Assembly: GCA_021793395.1 (NCBI GenBank)
Contig: JAJYSU010000024.1
Span: 1 to 32,137 of the forward strand
DNA length: 32,137 bases
From: Actinomycetes bacterium
Lineage (GTDB): Bacteria > Actinomycetota > Acidimicrobiia > Acidimicrobiales > RAAP-2
Reading direction: 5' to 3'
Position 1 is the first letter of the stretch, and the number at the start of each line of letters is the position of its first letter. Shown piece by piece: positions 1 to 7,986 of the stretch. A program made the position numbers and the translations under genes. The notes under the pieces were generated by a model. It saw only the letters and a list, made by a program, of their open reading frames with translations, made no database searches and had not been told where the DNA came from.

Positions 1-546
1 TTCACGAGTTCGAGGGTCGAGCGCTGCCGCGGCCTTCACGACAATAGCGCCGGGCAGGAGAGGGACGCGGAGTTCAACGTCAAACTCGTCCTCGTCGTAG
101 GTGAGTCGAACGTCCTCGCCCACTTGGAGGGCCCGACGTCCGCCCGGAATCGCCACGGTCTGGCTCGTCGCACTGATTGCGAGCAATTCCTCACCGGCGT
201 CATCGGGGGCCAGTAAGTCAATCTGACCGGTCGCGGTGGCGAAGGTGCATCGAGCAAAGCCCCGGCCAGGAAATGGGGGCAACTGGTCGAAACCGAGCGT
301 GCCGAGGTGGTAGGCGATGTCACGTAGAAGGTTCGGACGAGCGCACAGATCGACCACGAGATCGGCGTCCTTGGTCTGCTCGGCCCGCGTCACGGTCGAG
401 TCGGCGGCCCGGCTGGCAACGAGAACCATCATTCCGCCGACCAGGCACCAGTCCTCTCGAGAGTACGTACGCGCGATCGCCGCGAGCCCCCGTAGAACGC
501 TTCGGTGCCGCGGAAGAAGATCTGAACGAAGCGAGACGTCACGCAC
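1..546 (-). CDS. Nucleotidyltransferase-fold protein, possible type IV toxin (partial, C-terminus off the left edge)
   Basis: Translating the minus strand from GTG at 546 gives 182 open codons up to the window edge. Residues around 32-68 read DWCLVGGMMV, then TKDADLVVD. This glycine pair followed by a D-x-D strand is the active-site pattern of the nucleotidyltransferase fold, as in AbiEii-type proteins. Near the edge comes KAAAALDPRTRE, which resembles the later Lys-containing helix of such proteins. The GTG lies inside the end of the upstream HTH gene (stop 541-539, 8-nt overlap), so the two are probably translated together. The pairing recalls AbiEi/AbiEii-like systems, where the NTase is the toxin. 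That function is inferred from fold and context, and the C-terminal half cannot be seen. Confidence 0.62.
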   Translation of the reverse strand, partial: MRDVSLRSDLLPRHRSVLRGLAAIARTYSREDWCLVGGMMVLVASRAADSTVTRAEQTKDADLVVDLCARPNLLRDIAYHLGTLGFDQLPPFPGRGFARCTFATATGQIDLLAPDDAGEELLAISATSQTVAIPGGRRALQVGEDVRLTYDEDEFDVELRVPLLPGAIVVKAAAALDPRTRE

Positions 547-1186
547 GCGAGACCCGACGCGCGATCCGGTCGAGGACGACCGCCGAGGACCGATCCTCGG
601 CGTCGGCCAAGTCCAGCCACGCTGTCCACATCCCGACGACGTGCTGGCTCGGCGCGAAGGGCCAGACGTCGTCGCTCACGACGTGCAGGTGGGCATTCGG
701 GGCTCTCGAGTCTCCGCGTACCGCGTAGGTCTCCATCAACTCCGCGGCCCACGAACTGCGGACGTAGATATCAACCGAGTCGGACGGATCAACCGGCGCG
801 CCGAGATCCTGCGCCGCGTCGCGGCCACCGAGAACGACTCGGTCGTCCCCGCGAACCCGTCGCACGAGACCGGGGTGGACGTAGGCCTCGACGTGATCGG
901 CCCTTGCCCGTAGGCGACGGCGCTGGCGATCGAGGGCGACGGGGGCGACGGCTCGACCGTCCTCGAGAATGCGGATAAGTCGCCAGGCGCTGGACTGGGA
1001 CAGTGGCCGTCCCGCTTCTCGCAACTGATTATGCGCGAAGGCCCGCAAGGATCCACTCGAGATCACCCACTGGTTCCCCACCCGGTCGGCTGGCAGCACC
1101 CCACGCGCAATCAGATCTCCCACCCGACGTCGCGACACGTGCAACTGTGACGCGGCTTCACCCACGCTGAGCAGGTCCCAGGTCAC
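539..1186 (-). CDS. Excisionase-type helix-turn-helix protein, possible antitoxin or regulator of the NTase gene
   Basis: A protein of about 215 residues. Residues 1-50 form a MerR/excisionase-like winged HTH (LLSVGEAASQLHVSRRRVGDLIARG, then a short wing with QWVISSGSLRAFA). The remaining 160 residues are not recognised; they have a central Arg-rich stretch and a tryptophan-containing C-terminal part. I start it at GTG 1186; TTG 1189 is the other option. TACCAT at 1199-1194 would make a -10 box placing transcription start almost on the GTG, which suggests a leaderless message. It overlaps the downstream nucleotidyltransferase gene. The likely role is DNA-binding autoregulator and partner of that protein (inference). 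An ordinary regulator of an unrelated NTase is also possible. Confidence 0.6.
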   Translation of the reverse strand: MTWDLLSVGEAASQLHVSRRRVGDLIARGVLPADRVGNQWVISSGSLRAFAHNQLREAGRPLSQSSAWRLIRILEDGRAVAPVALDRQRRRLRARADHVEAYVHPGLVRRVRGDDRVVLGGRDAAQDLGAPVDPSDSVDIYVRSSWAAELMETYAVRGDSRAPNAHLHVVSDDVWPFAPSQHVVGMWTAWLDLADAEDRSSAVVLDRIARRVSRA

Positions 1187-1434
1187 CAAACTTATGGTAC
1201 ACGAGTAGGAAGTATTACGCCAGAAGTGCTTGCAAACATTGCGTATTTGGCGAAGGGTGCTCGGGCGGCCGGGTGTCGATCAGTGGTTGGCGCGCCGTGT
1301 GTTTGGGCGTAGCGGATAACGATCATGCACCAGAGCACTCACGATAAGACTCTCTACGCACCGCCCGCGAGATCGGCTCACCGTGCCGATCGGTTCCCGC
1401 GGGTTCGCGGCGCCCCACCACATGAGGGCGATGA

Positions 1435-2823
1435 CTAGCGACGCGCCGGCTTGGCGACCTTCATCACCGCCGCCGCCACCGCCGACACCACCGTGGGATT
1501 GAAGACCGTCGGCACGATGTAGTTCGCCGAGAGCTCGTCAGAGCCCACCGCGTCGGCGATGGCCCGGCCGGCGGCGATCTCGACCTCCTCGGTCACGTGC
1601 GAGGCGCCCGCGTCGAGCAGGCCCCGGAAGATCCCCGGGAAGGCCAGGACGTTGTTGATCTGGTTGGGCTCGTCGCTGCGGCCAGTGGCGACGATGGCCG
1701 CGTGGCGCCGCGCGATCACCGGGTCGATCTCGGGCTCGGGGTTGGCCAGCGCGAAGACGATCGACTTGGGCGCCATCAGGGTCAGCTGCTCCTCGGTCAC
1801 GAGGTTCGGTCCCGACACGCCGATGAAGACGTCCGCCCCGGTCATCGCCACCGACAGGTCGCCGGTGCGGTGCTCGACGTTGCTGTGAGTGGCCAGCCAC
1901 CGACGGTCCTCGTCGAGGCGCTCGTCGTTCGGGTCCAAGATGCCGTGGCGGTTCACGCCCACCACGTCACCGATGCCCTCGGCCAGCAGGAGCTTGGCAA
2001 TCGCCACGCCCGCGGCGCCCACGCCGAGCAGCACCACGCGCGTGTCCTTCATCTCCTTGCCGACCACGCGCAGGGCGTTGATCAACGCGGCGTAGACGAC
2101 GGTGGCGGTGCCGTGCTGGTCGTCGTGGAAGACGGGGATGTCGAGCAACTCGCGCAAGCGAGCCTCGATCTCGAAGCACCGCGGCGCCGCGATGTCCTCC
2201 AGGTTGATGCCGCCGTAAACGGGGGCGAGCAGCTGAACGGTGCGCACGATCTCGTCGACGTCCTGGGTGTCCAGGCACACCGGCCACGCGTCGATCCCGG
2301 CGAAGCGCTTGAAGAGCAACGCCTTACCTTCCATTACCGGCAGCGCCGCTTCGGGCCCGATGTTACCCAGGCCCAGCACGGCCGACCCGTCGGTCACCAC
2401 GGCCACCGTGTTGCGCTTGATGGTGAGCTTGCGCGCCAGCGACTTGTCCTTGGCGATGGCCATCGAGACGCGCGCCACCCCCGGGGTGTAGGCCATCGAG
2501 AGGTCGTCGCGGGTCTTGAGAGCGATCTTGGGCTCCACGGCGATGGTTCCGCCCAGGTGCAACAGGAAGGTGCGGTCGCTGATCGCCTGGACGTTCGCGC
2601 CCTCGACGGCGTCGACCGTGGCGCGAAGCAGTTCCGCGTGCGCGTCGTCGATCGCGTTGCAGGTGAGGTCCACGACCATGCGCCCGTCGACTGGCTCGAC
2701 GACATCAATCGCGGTGACCAGACCTCCGACGTCGCTGACCGCGCCCGATACCGTACCGATGTCGGCCGCGTTGTCGAGGGCGACGCGCATCGTCACCGAG
2801 TAGGACGCACTGGGGACACTCAT
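1435..2823 (-). CDS. NAD(P)-dependent malic enzyme with N-terminal ACT domain
   Basis: A 462-residue protein that oxidatively decarboxylates malate to pyruvate, linking the TCA cycle to gluconeogenesis and NAD(P)H supply. Residues 1-80 look like an ACT regulatory domain ([23 protein letters not shown]). The catalytic N-domain follows with [10 protein letters not shown], which carries the catalytic tyrosine, then [14 protein letters not shown] and the metal-binding FHDDQHGTA. The Rossmann dinucleotide motif is [16 protein letters not shown], and ALANPEPEI and [15 protein letters not shown] close the active site. The open frame continues far upstream, but ATG 2823 has AAGGAG at a good distance and begins the ACT domain. 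The gene is divergent from the metal-receptor gene. Cofactor preference cannot be read from the sequence. Confidence 0.93.
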   Translation of the reverse strand: MSVPSASYSVTMRVALDNAADIGTVSGAVSDVGGLVTAIDVVEPVDGRMVVDLTCNAIDDAHAELLRATVDAVEGANVQAISDRTFLLHLGGTIAVEPKIALKTRDDLSMAYTPGVARVSMAIAKDKSLARKLTIKRNTVAVVTDGSAVLGLGNIGPEAALPVMEGKALLFKRFAGIDAWPVCLDTQDVDEIVRTVQLLAPVYGGINLEDIAAPRCFEIEARLRELLDIPVFHDDQHGTATVVYAALINALRVVGKEMKDTRVVLLGVGAAGVAIAKLLLAEGIGDVVGVNRHGILDPNDERLDEDRRWLATHSNVEHRTGDLSVAMTGADVFIGVSGPNLVTEEQLTLMAPKSIVFALANPEPEIDPVIARRHAAIVATGRSDEPNQINNVLAFPGIFRGLLDAGASHVTEEVEIAAGRAIADAVGSDELSANYIVPTVFNPTVVSAVAAAVMKVAKPARR

Positions 2824-2961
2824 GAAAGACTCCTTCGTTCGAGGCCCGACCCTCCCACGGTCGCTCGAAATCCGCGCGCCACCGAGACCGTCCCCATGAT
2901 ACTCCCGTCGTACTCGAGCCCGGTGGGGCCGATGGTCCCGAGGAGCCGTACACTCGGGCCC

Positions 2962-3714
2962 GTGAATCGACGCGACGACCGAGACGGCCCGGTCGGCCCA
3001 CGGGTGGTCTCCCTGGTTCCCTCGATCACCGAAACGCTCAGTGCGTGGGGAGTCGAACCCGTGGCCTGCACCCGCTACTGCGAGCGACCCGACCTCGTCC
3101 ACGTGGGGGGTACCAAGAACCCCGATCTCGACGCGATCGTGGCCCTCCACCCGGACCTGGTCGTACTGGACGCCGAGGAGAACCGCCGCGAGGACTACGA
3201 CGAGCTCATCGCGCGCGGCGTCACCGTCCACGCCACCCGGGTCACCAGCCTGTCCGACGTGGACCCGACTCTCGAGGAGCTGGCCCGACGAGTGGGCGCG
3301 ACCTGGCAACCGGAGACCCTCGCGTCCGGCGCTCCCGCGACCCAGCGCGCCTACGTGCCGATCTGGCGACGGCCGTGGCGCGCGCTCGGTCCCTCCACCT
3401 ACGGCGCCTCACTGCTCGCGCACCTGGCGATCGCGGTCGCGCCCGACGACGCGGGTCCCTACCCCTGCGCCAGCCCGCACGACGTGGCCGGTGTCGTGGA
3501 GCGGGTGATCGCCCCCAGCGAGCCCTACCCCTTCGCCGAGCGCCACCGCCGCGAGCTCGAGGTGGCGGGACCGATTTCCTTCGTCGACGGACGCGACCTC
3601 TTCTGGTGGGGCGTACGCACCCGCGGCGCGATCGCCCGTCTCGCCCGGGTCGTGGACATCCGCGGCGCCACGTTTCCCCACGAGGCCGCCTCCGACGATC
3701 CTCGGCCGCGATGA
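2962..3714 (+). CDS. BtuF-like helical-backbone metal receptor, apparently cytosolic
   Basis: A 250-residue protein. PRVVSLVPSITETLSAWG at the start and HPDLVVLDAEENRREDYDELIARG further on are the usual signatures of the BtuF/FecB-type substrate-binding fold (cobalamin, haem or iron chelates). There is no signal peptide or lipobox, and no ABC permease or ATPase gene lies beside it. It belongs with the stand-alone actinobacterial proteins annotated as helical-backbone metal receptors, whose ligand is unknown. I chose GTG 2962 because TACACT at 2949-2954 sits where a -10 box would give a leaderless transcript. ATG 2896 in the same frame is an alternative that would add 22 residues. It is divergent from the malic enzyme gene. 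Confidence 0.75.
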   Translation: MNRRDDRDGPVGPRVVSLVPSITETLSAWGVEPVACTRYCERPDLVHVGGTKNPDLDAIVALHPDLVVLDAEENRREDYDELIARGVTVHATRVTSLSDVDPTLEELARRVGATWQPETLASGAPATQRAYVPIWRRPWRALGPSTYGASLLAHLAIAVAPDDAGPYPCASPHDVAGVVERVIAPSEPYPFAERHRRELEVAGPISFVDGRDLFWWGVRTRGAIARLARVVDIRGATFPHEAASDDPRPR

Positions 3715-3748
3715 CATCATTACATCACGTCCTCTGATGCCATGATGT
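3714..3748. promoter_or_regulatory. Operator-like inverted repeat in front of the vapB relic
   Basis: ACATCATTACATCA and TGATGCCATGATGT are inverted copies of each other at 12 of 14 positions, separated by 7 nt, and end 4 nt before the vapB ATG at 3753. Paired inverted repeats at this place are typical sites where VapBC complexes repress their own promoter. The site is far better preserved than the genes behind it. Confidence 0.5.
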
Positions 3749-3752
3749 ACTC

Positions 3753-4006
3753 ATGAGAACGATGGCACCCTCGAACCCGAGGTCGAGGCCCTCGTGAGCC
3801 GGGTGATGCGCGAGCGCGGCATCGGCTTCAACCAGGCGGTGAACGAGGCGCTGCGCCAGGGCCCGGGTGCGCAGCGCGACACCACACCCTTCGTGACGCC
3901 CACGCACCATCTCGGTCAATCCCGCCTCCCGCGGGACCAGGCGCTGCGCGTGGCGGGCCACCTCGAGGACGCCGAACTCGTGCGCCAGTCCGGCCTCGGC
4001 GAGTGA
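3753..4006 (+). pseudogene. VapB-type antitoxin relic, frameshifted near its start
   Basis: ATG 3753 begins MRT and then shifts frame. Removing the five bases TGGCA at 3763-3767 gives MRTTLEPEVEALVSRVMRER, a classic VapB ribbon-helix-helix start, and the rest then reads through to TGA 4004-4006. In the present sequence the intact frame can begin only at GTG 3794, inside the DNA-binding segment, leaving about 70 residues without the N-terminal beta strand. The final GTGA (4003-4006) overlaps the start of the vapC relic, as in intact vapBC operons. The C-terminal part (about RLPRDQALRVAGHLEDAELV) would be the toxin-binding tail. Confidence 0.6.
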
Positions 4007-4462
4007 CGGTAGTCGACGCCAACGCCACGCTCTACGCCGTCAACGAGGACGCCGAGCACTACGAGGTCGCCACGGCCTGGCTACGCAGCCCTCTCGGAAC
4101 CCGAGAGCGTGGCTCTTCCGTGGGTGTGCCTCGTGGCCTTAGCCGACTGAGCCCACGCCTCACCGTTCGAACACCCACGACGAGTTGACGACGCGCGCGA
4201 GGTCGTCGACGCCTGGCTCCGCGCGCCCCAGGTCCTCACCGCCGACGCGGACCGACGTCATTGTGGTCGACTACGCCACCCGCTCGCGGCGACGGGCGCC
4301 GGGGGCAGCCTCGCCGACGACGTTCACCGGGCCGACCTGGCGTCCCGTACGAGGCGACGGTCGCGACCTTCGACCACGACGTCGGACGTCACCGGCGTGC
4401 GCTGGATCCGCCCGTCGGCGTCGACGGACGATCACTACCGGCCGAGTCAGCCGCCCTCATGA
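4003..4462 (+). pseudogene. VapC-type PIN-domain toxin relic, several frameshifts
   Basis: The first 28 codons from GTG 4003 read MTVVDANATLYAVNEDAEHY, the normal start of a VapC PIN-domain ribonuclease with its first catalytic aspartate in VDAN. The frame is lost near 4090. Continuing in other frames gives ALSEPESVALPWVCLVAL, then DDAREVVDAWLRAPQVL, GGSLADDVH, and EATVATFDHDVGR, in the order expected of VapC, with an in-frame TGA near 4150 and at least three shifts. No intact toxin can be made. The relic converges on the 3' end of the sigma-factor gene. Confidence 0.62.
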
Positions 4463-5241
4463 GACGCCGACGCGGCGCGCTGAACTAGACGCTGGCGCAT
4501 CGCGTCGTCGATGACCGAGTCGGGGTCGTGCCAGTCGCCCAACAGGTCGCGCACTCCCACCAGCGAGGCGTAGAGGGGCGGGCAGGTGACGCAGTGCGCG
4601 AGGTGCGCCTCGAGCAGGCGTCGCTCGTCGGCGCTGAGTTCGTCGTCGAGATAGTCCGACACCCGGGCCCGCGCGTCCACGCAACTCATCACCACCTCAC
4701 GATTCGCCATCCGCCTCTCCTCTCCACTGGCCAGGGCGTTGACCACCATCATCCGGCCGCGCCGCAGCCGCTGCTTCACGGCGGCCAGCGAGATACCGGT
4801 CACGTCGGCGATCTCCGCGCTGGTCCAACCCTCGGCGTCGTGGGCCACCACCACCGCCCGGTAGTGCACCGGCAGGTGAGCCAGCGCGTCGACTAACTCC
4901 GCGCGGGTCTCGAGCCGCTCCAGCACGGCCGTGGCGTCGACGCTGAAGCGCTCGTCGCCCCAGTCACGCTCCACCTCGGCCACCGAGACCTCGTGCGCAC
5001 GGTGACGCGCGCGGTCAATTGCCCGGTGGTAGAGAATCTGGCGCAACCACGCGCGCAGCGACGCCTCGTCACGAAACTGGTCGCGACGCTCGAGCGCACG
5101 CACGATCGTGTCGCCCACGGCGTCCTCGGCCTCGGCCTCATTGCCGATCAGCCAGTGGGCGTAGCGATAGAGACCGTCGATCTCTCGCGCTACCCGCCGG
5201 GCAAACTCCTCGTCACGCGTCTCGAGCGTCGCTGACCCCAC
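4447..5241 (-). CDS. ECF sigma factor fused in frame to a zinc-binding anti-sigma domain
   Basis: 264 residues. Residues 12-85 are sigma region 2 (LYRYAHWLIGNEAEAEDAVGD, then SLRAWLRQILYHRAIDRARH). Residues 115-170 are sigma region 4, whose HTH reads WTSAEIADVTGISLAAVKQR. Instead of stopping, the frame continues into DARARVSDYLDDELSADERR and H213-x3-C217-x2-C220, with another Cys at 187: the ZAS (zinc-binding anti-sigma) pattern, normally a separate downstream gene. Two internal ATGs have SD-like sequences: 4710 (GGAGAGG upstream) and 4689 (GAGGTGG upstream). The anti-sigma part could therefore also be made alone. The sigma part would direct a stress regulon and the Zn-Cys centre would sense redox or metal (inference). 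GTG 5241 is the longest start. Confidence 0.85.
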   Translation of the reverse strand: MGSATLETRDEEFARRVAREIDGLYRYAHWLIGNEAEAEDAVGDTIVRALERRDQFRDEASLRAWLRQILYHRAIDRARHRAHEVSVAEVERDWGDERFSVDATAVLERLETRAELVDALAHLPVHYRAVVVAHDAEGWTSAEIADVTGISLAAVKQRLRRGRMMVVNALASGEERRMANREVVMSCVDARARVSDYLDDELSADERRLLEAHLAHCVTCPPLYASLVGVRDLLGDWHDPDSVIDDAMRQRLVQRAASASHEGG

Positions 5242-5251
5242 GCGACGACCC

Positions 5252-5285
5252 TACTGGTCAGTGCGCACTACTGGTCAGTGCGCAC
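5252..5285. repeat. Perfect 17-bp tandem duplication
   Basis: TACTGGTCAGTGCGCAC occurs twice head to tail with no mismatch (5252-5268 and 5269-5285). The second copy contains the stop codon of the small membrane protein gene (5277-5275), and both copies lie between that gene and the sigma-factor start. It may be a recent replication-slippage duplication or a pair of binding sites. Confidence 0.8.
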
Positions 5286-5508
5286 TTGCTCCACGGTGGT
5301 GGCGCTCGCCGTCACCGACGGTGCTCACTCCGGTCGCACTGTAGAGCGGGCAGTAGGCGGTCGCGCCCGTCACGATCGCGATGACGGCCACGATGGTGAG
5401 GACGATCCCCCATCCACTCGAGAATCCCGCGACGCCCGCGAAAATCAGGGCGACGATCGCGATCACGCCTCGCACGATCCGGTCCGCTGTTCCGACTGTC
5501 TTCTTCAT
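5275..5508 (-). CDS. Small DUF2892/YgaP-type transmembrane protein
   Basis: A 77-residue protein that starts MKKTVGTADRIVRGVIAIVAL and has two hydrophobic helices joined by GFSSGWG. It then has the family's conserved CPLYSATGVST segment with a single Cys, and ends in a short His-rich tail. This is the two-helix inner-membrane domain found alone or attached to rhodanese domains (YgaP-like). GAGGAG lies 7 nt before the ATG at 5508. It precedes the sigma/anti-sigma gene on the same strand with a gap of only 33 nt, so the two may share a transcript. Its biochemical role is unknown. Confidence 0.85.
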   Translation of the reverse strand: MKKTVGTADRIVRGVIAIVALIFAGVAGFSSGWGIVLTIVAVIAIVTGATAYCPLYSATGVSTVGDGERHHRGASAH

Positions 5509-5609
5509 GGTCTTCTCCTCTGGTCGTGGTACTCGATACGTCGTACTGCTACCTCTATGACGCACCAGAGTCCGAAAGAGATACAACGAGACGACGGTGG
5601 CCGGGCCGG

Positions 5610-6383
5610 TCAGTCGAATGCACCGTGACGGCCCGCGCCTCCGCGAAAGCGCCGGGCCCCGGACACGCCCTCCGCGCTCAGTGAGGCGCGGCCCCGTTCG
5701 AGTTCGTAGGCCATGGCCTCGGCCTCGGGACGTCCCGCCTGGTGGTAGACCGAGCGCCGATCGTTGCGCGTACAGATCGGGGGAAAGGCGGCGATCTGGG
5801 CGGCCAACTCCTCGGCGGCGGCGCGCGAGCGGCCCGGTTCGACCACCCGGTTGACGAGGCCGATGGCCAGCGCCTCGTCGGCCGGCACCGCCCGCCCGGT
5901 GAGGATCAGGTCGAGGGCCCGCCCCATCCCGATCAGCCGCGGCAGGCGCACCGTCCCCCCGTCGATCAGCGGCACACCCCAGCGCCGACAGAACACCCCG
6001 AAGACCGCGTCGGACGCGGCGACGCGCAGGTCGCACCACAACGCCAGCTCCAGTCCGCCGGCCACCGCGTACCCCTCCACCGCCGCCACCACCGGCGTCG
6101 ACAGCTCTAGCCGGGTCACCCCCATTGGTCCGTCGCCCTCGGACGACACCACGTTGGCGCGCGGCGTGCCCACCGCCGTGAGGTCCGCCCCGGCACAGAA
6201 GTGGCCGCCCTCCCCGTAGAGGACGACACCGCCCACGCCCTCGTCGGCCTCGACCTCGCGCAAGGCCGCCGCGAGGAGGGCCGCCGTCGGACCGTCCACG
6301 CTGTTGCGCGACTCGGGTCGTGACAGGATCACCGTGGCGACGGCGCCCCGGCGCTCCACGCGCACCACGGGCTCGACGCTCAC
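5610..6383 (-). CDS. Crotonase-superfamily (enoyl-CoA hydratase-like) protein
   Basis: 257 residues. HFCAGADL supplies one half of the oxyanion hole and GYAVAGGLELALWCDLRVA the other, the latter including the Glu equivalent to Glu144 of rat hydratase. The segment that should carry the second catalytic glutamate (Glu164) reads VFCRRWGVPLIDGGTVRL and has no acidic residue at that place. True 2-enoyl-CoA hydration is therefore doubtful, and another CoA reaction such as isomerisation or hydrolysis is possible. GTG 6383 overlaps the stop of the acyl-CoA ligase gene by GTGA, so the two are co-translated and probably act in succession on the same acid. Confidence 0.85.
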   Translation of the reverse strand: MSVEPVVRVERRGAVATVILSRPESRNSVDGPTAALLAAALREVEADEGVGGVVLYGEGGHFCAGADLTAVGTPRANVVSSEGDGPMGVTRLELSTPVVAAVEGYAVAGGLELALWCDLRVAASDAVFGVFCRRWGVPLIDGGTVRLPRLIGMGRALDLILTGRAVPADEALAIGLVNRVVEPGRSRAAAEELAAQIAAFPPICTRNDRRSVYHQAGRPEAEAMAYELERGRASLSAEGVSGARRFRGGAGRHGAFD

Positions 6384-7903
6384 TGCGCCGCCCAGAGCGG
6401 GTCGCGCAGCGCGCGGCGCAGCACCTTGCCCACGGCGGACTTGGGGATCTCCGACACGAACTCGACCCGTCGGGGAACCTTGTAGCCGGCGAGTCGCTCG
6501 CGCACCGCCGCGCGCAGGTCGTCCTCGCTCGCCCGCGCGCCCGGGGCCAGTACGACGAAGGCCACGACCGCCTCCACCCAGGTCGGGTCGGGTGCCGCGA
6601 CCACGGCGCACTCCGCGACCGCGGGGTGCTCGAGGAGCGCGTCCTCCACCTCGCGCGGGTAGACGTTGTAGCCACCCGTGACGATCATGTCGCTGCGCCG
6701 GTCCACCAGATAGACGTATCCCCGCTCGTCGCGCCGCCCCATGTCGCGCGTGCGCAGCCACCCGTCGTCGGTGCGCATCGCGGCGTTCAGTTCGTCGGCG
6801 CGGTAGTAGCCGGCCATCGTAAAGGGGGCGCGCACCTGGATCTCGCCGATCTCACCCGGCGCGACGATCGCGCCGTCCTCGTCCACGAGACGCACCTCGG
6901 CGTCCACGCTCGGAAATCCGCACGACCCCCACAGGGTCTCGTCGAGGTGGTCCTCGCGGTCGAGGACCGTCACCGCCAGCGGTGCCTCGGTCTGCCCGTA
7001 GTACTGGGTAAAAATCGGGCCCCAGGTACGGATCGCGCGCTCCAGCACCGGACGCGGCATCGGGCTCGCACCGTAGATCACGCGGCGCAGCGACGACACG
7101 TCGGCGTCCTCGACGCCCGGCGTGGCGAGGAGCATCGCGATCATCGTGGGCACCAGGTTGATCTCGGTCACCCGGTAGCGCGCGATCGCGGCAAGAAACT
7201 CGCGCGGCTCGAAGCGCTCGAGGATCGCGGTCGCCCCACCGCGCAGCCAGTAGGGCAGGACGAAGGTGCCGCTGGCGTGAATCAGCGACGCCGCGTGCAG
7301 CATCACCGACTCGCGGTCCGGACTCACCAGATTGGCCAGGATGTTGGTGGCGATCGCGGCGTAGGACCCCTGCGTGTGCACGACCGCCTTCAGCGTGCCG
7401 GTGGTCCCCGACGTGTACAGCGCCAGCAGTGGATCGTCCTCGCTCAACGCCACCTCCGGGTCCTCACGGCTTTGGCCCCGGGCGTCGGCCAGGAGGTCCG
7501 CACCGTCCACCCCGGGACCCGCCAGACCGACACCGATCAGACCCGGCACGCGCTCGACCAGCGCGGTCGCCACGTCGAGCAACGGCGCCGCGTGAATCAA
7601 CCATCGCGCGCCGGTCTCGACCAGCATCCGCTCGTGCTCAACCAACGAGAGCCGCGCGTTGAGCGGCACCCGCACGATCCCGGCCTTGACACAGGCGAAG
7701 TCCAGCGGCACCGACCACTGCCCGTTGCCCACCAGCAGAGCCACGTGATCGCCCGTGGCGACACCGCGCGCCAGGAGCGCGCGAGCCAACTGGTTCGCCG
7801 CCTCGTCCACCTCGCGGTACGTCAACGTCACGTCGCCGACGTACACCGCCGGTCGATCCGCGAAGCGCCGCGCACCCCGTCGTATCATCTCCACCGCGAG
7901 CAT
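6380..7903 (-). CDS. Acyl-CoA ligase (AMP-forming, long/medium-chain type)
   Basis: A 507-residue member of the ANL superfamily. It adenylates a carboxylic acid with ATP and transfers it to CoA. Visible motifs are the P-loop-like LYTSGTTGTLKAVVHT, the YGQTEA motif, DGWLRTRDMGRRDERGYVYL (ribose-binding Asp), the hinge DRRSDMIVTGGYNVYPREVE, and the catalytic lysine in PKSAVGKVLRR near the C-terminus. ATG 7903 aligns with the family start (MLAVEMIRRGARRFADRPA) and has a G-rich stretch before it; GTG 7927 is an alternative. It is the first gene of a two-gene operon with the crotonase and is divergent from a TetR gene across a palindrome, so acyl-CoA-responsive control is likely. Substrate unknown. 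Confidence 0.92.
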   Translation of the reverse strand: MLAVEMIRRGARRFADRPAVYVGDVTLTYREVDEAANQLARALLARGVATGDHVALLVGNGQWSVPLDFACVKAGIVRVPLNARLSLVEHERMLVETGARWLIHAAPLLDVATALVERVPGLIGVGLAGPGVDGADLLADARGQSREDPEVALSEDDPLLALYTSGTTGTLKAVVHTQGSYAAIATNILANLVSPDRESVMLHAASLIHASGTFVLPYWLRGGATAILERFEPREFLAAIARYRVTEINLVPTMIAMLLATPGVEDADVSSLRRVIYGASPMPRPVLERAIRTWGPIFTQYYGQTEAPLAVTVLDREDHLDETLWGSCGFPSVDAEVRLVDEDGAIVAPGEIGEIQVRAPFTMAGYYRADELNAAMRTDDGWLRTRDMGRRDERGYVYLVDRRSDMIVTGGYNVYPREVEDALLEHPAVAECAVVAAPDPTWVEAVVAFVVLAPGARASEDDLRAAVRERLAGYKVPRRVEFVSEIPKSAVGKVLRRALRDPLWAAQ

Positions 7904-7945
7904 GCCCACCCCCTGTGCGGCCGTCACTCTGACGAGCCGACTCCT

Positions 7946-7967
7946 TAACAGACTGTTTAGTCGGTTA
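7946..7967. promoter_or_regulatory. Probable TetR operator between ligase and regulator genes
   Basis: AACAGACT (7947-7954) and AGTCGGTT (7959-7966) are inverted copies at 7 of 8 positions around a 4-nt centre, and the outer pair T7946/A7967 extends the symmetry. It lies 20 nt before the TetR start and 43 nt before the ligase start. A bound dimer could shut both divergent promoters. Confidence 0.55.
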
Positions 7968-7986
7968 TGACGGTAGCCTTCACGTC

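Noticed and set aside
2824..3309. Upstream extension of the malic enzyme frame
   Set aside because: It overlaps the divergent gene, lacks family similarity, and the ATG at 2823 has a proper SD.
1597..3714. 705-codon plus-strand frame
   Set aside because: Most of it is the shadow of the malic enzyme gene; only the part from 2962 (metal receptor) is real.
5509..6675. Long minus-strand frame running into the small membrane protein
   Set aside because: It is a shadow of the crotonase and ligase genes; the true membrane protein starts at ATG 5508 with its own SD.
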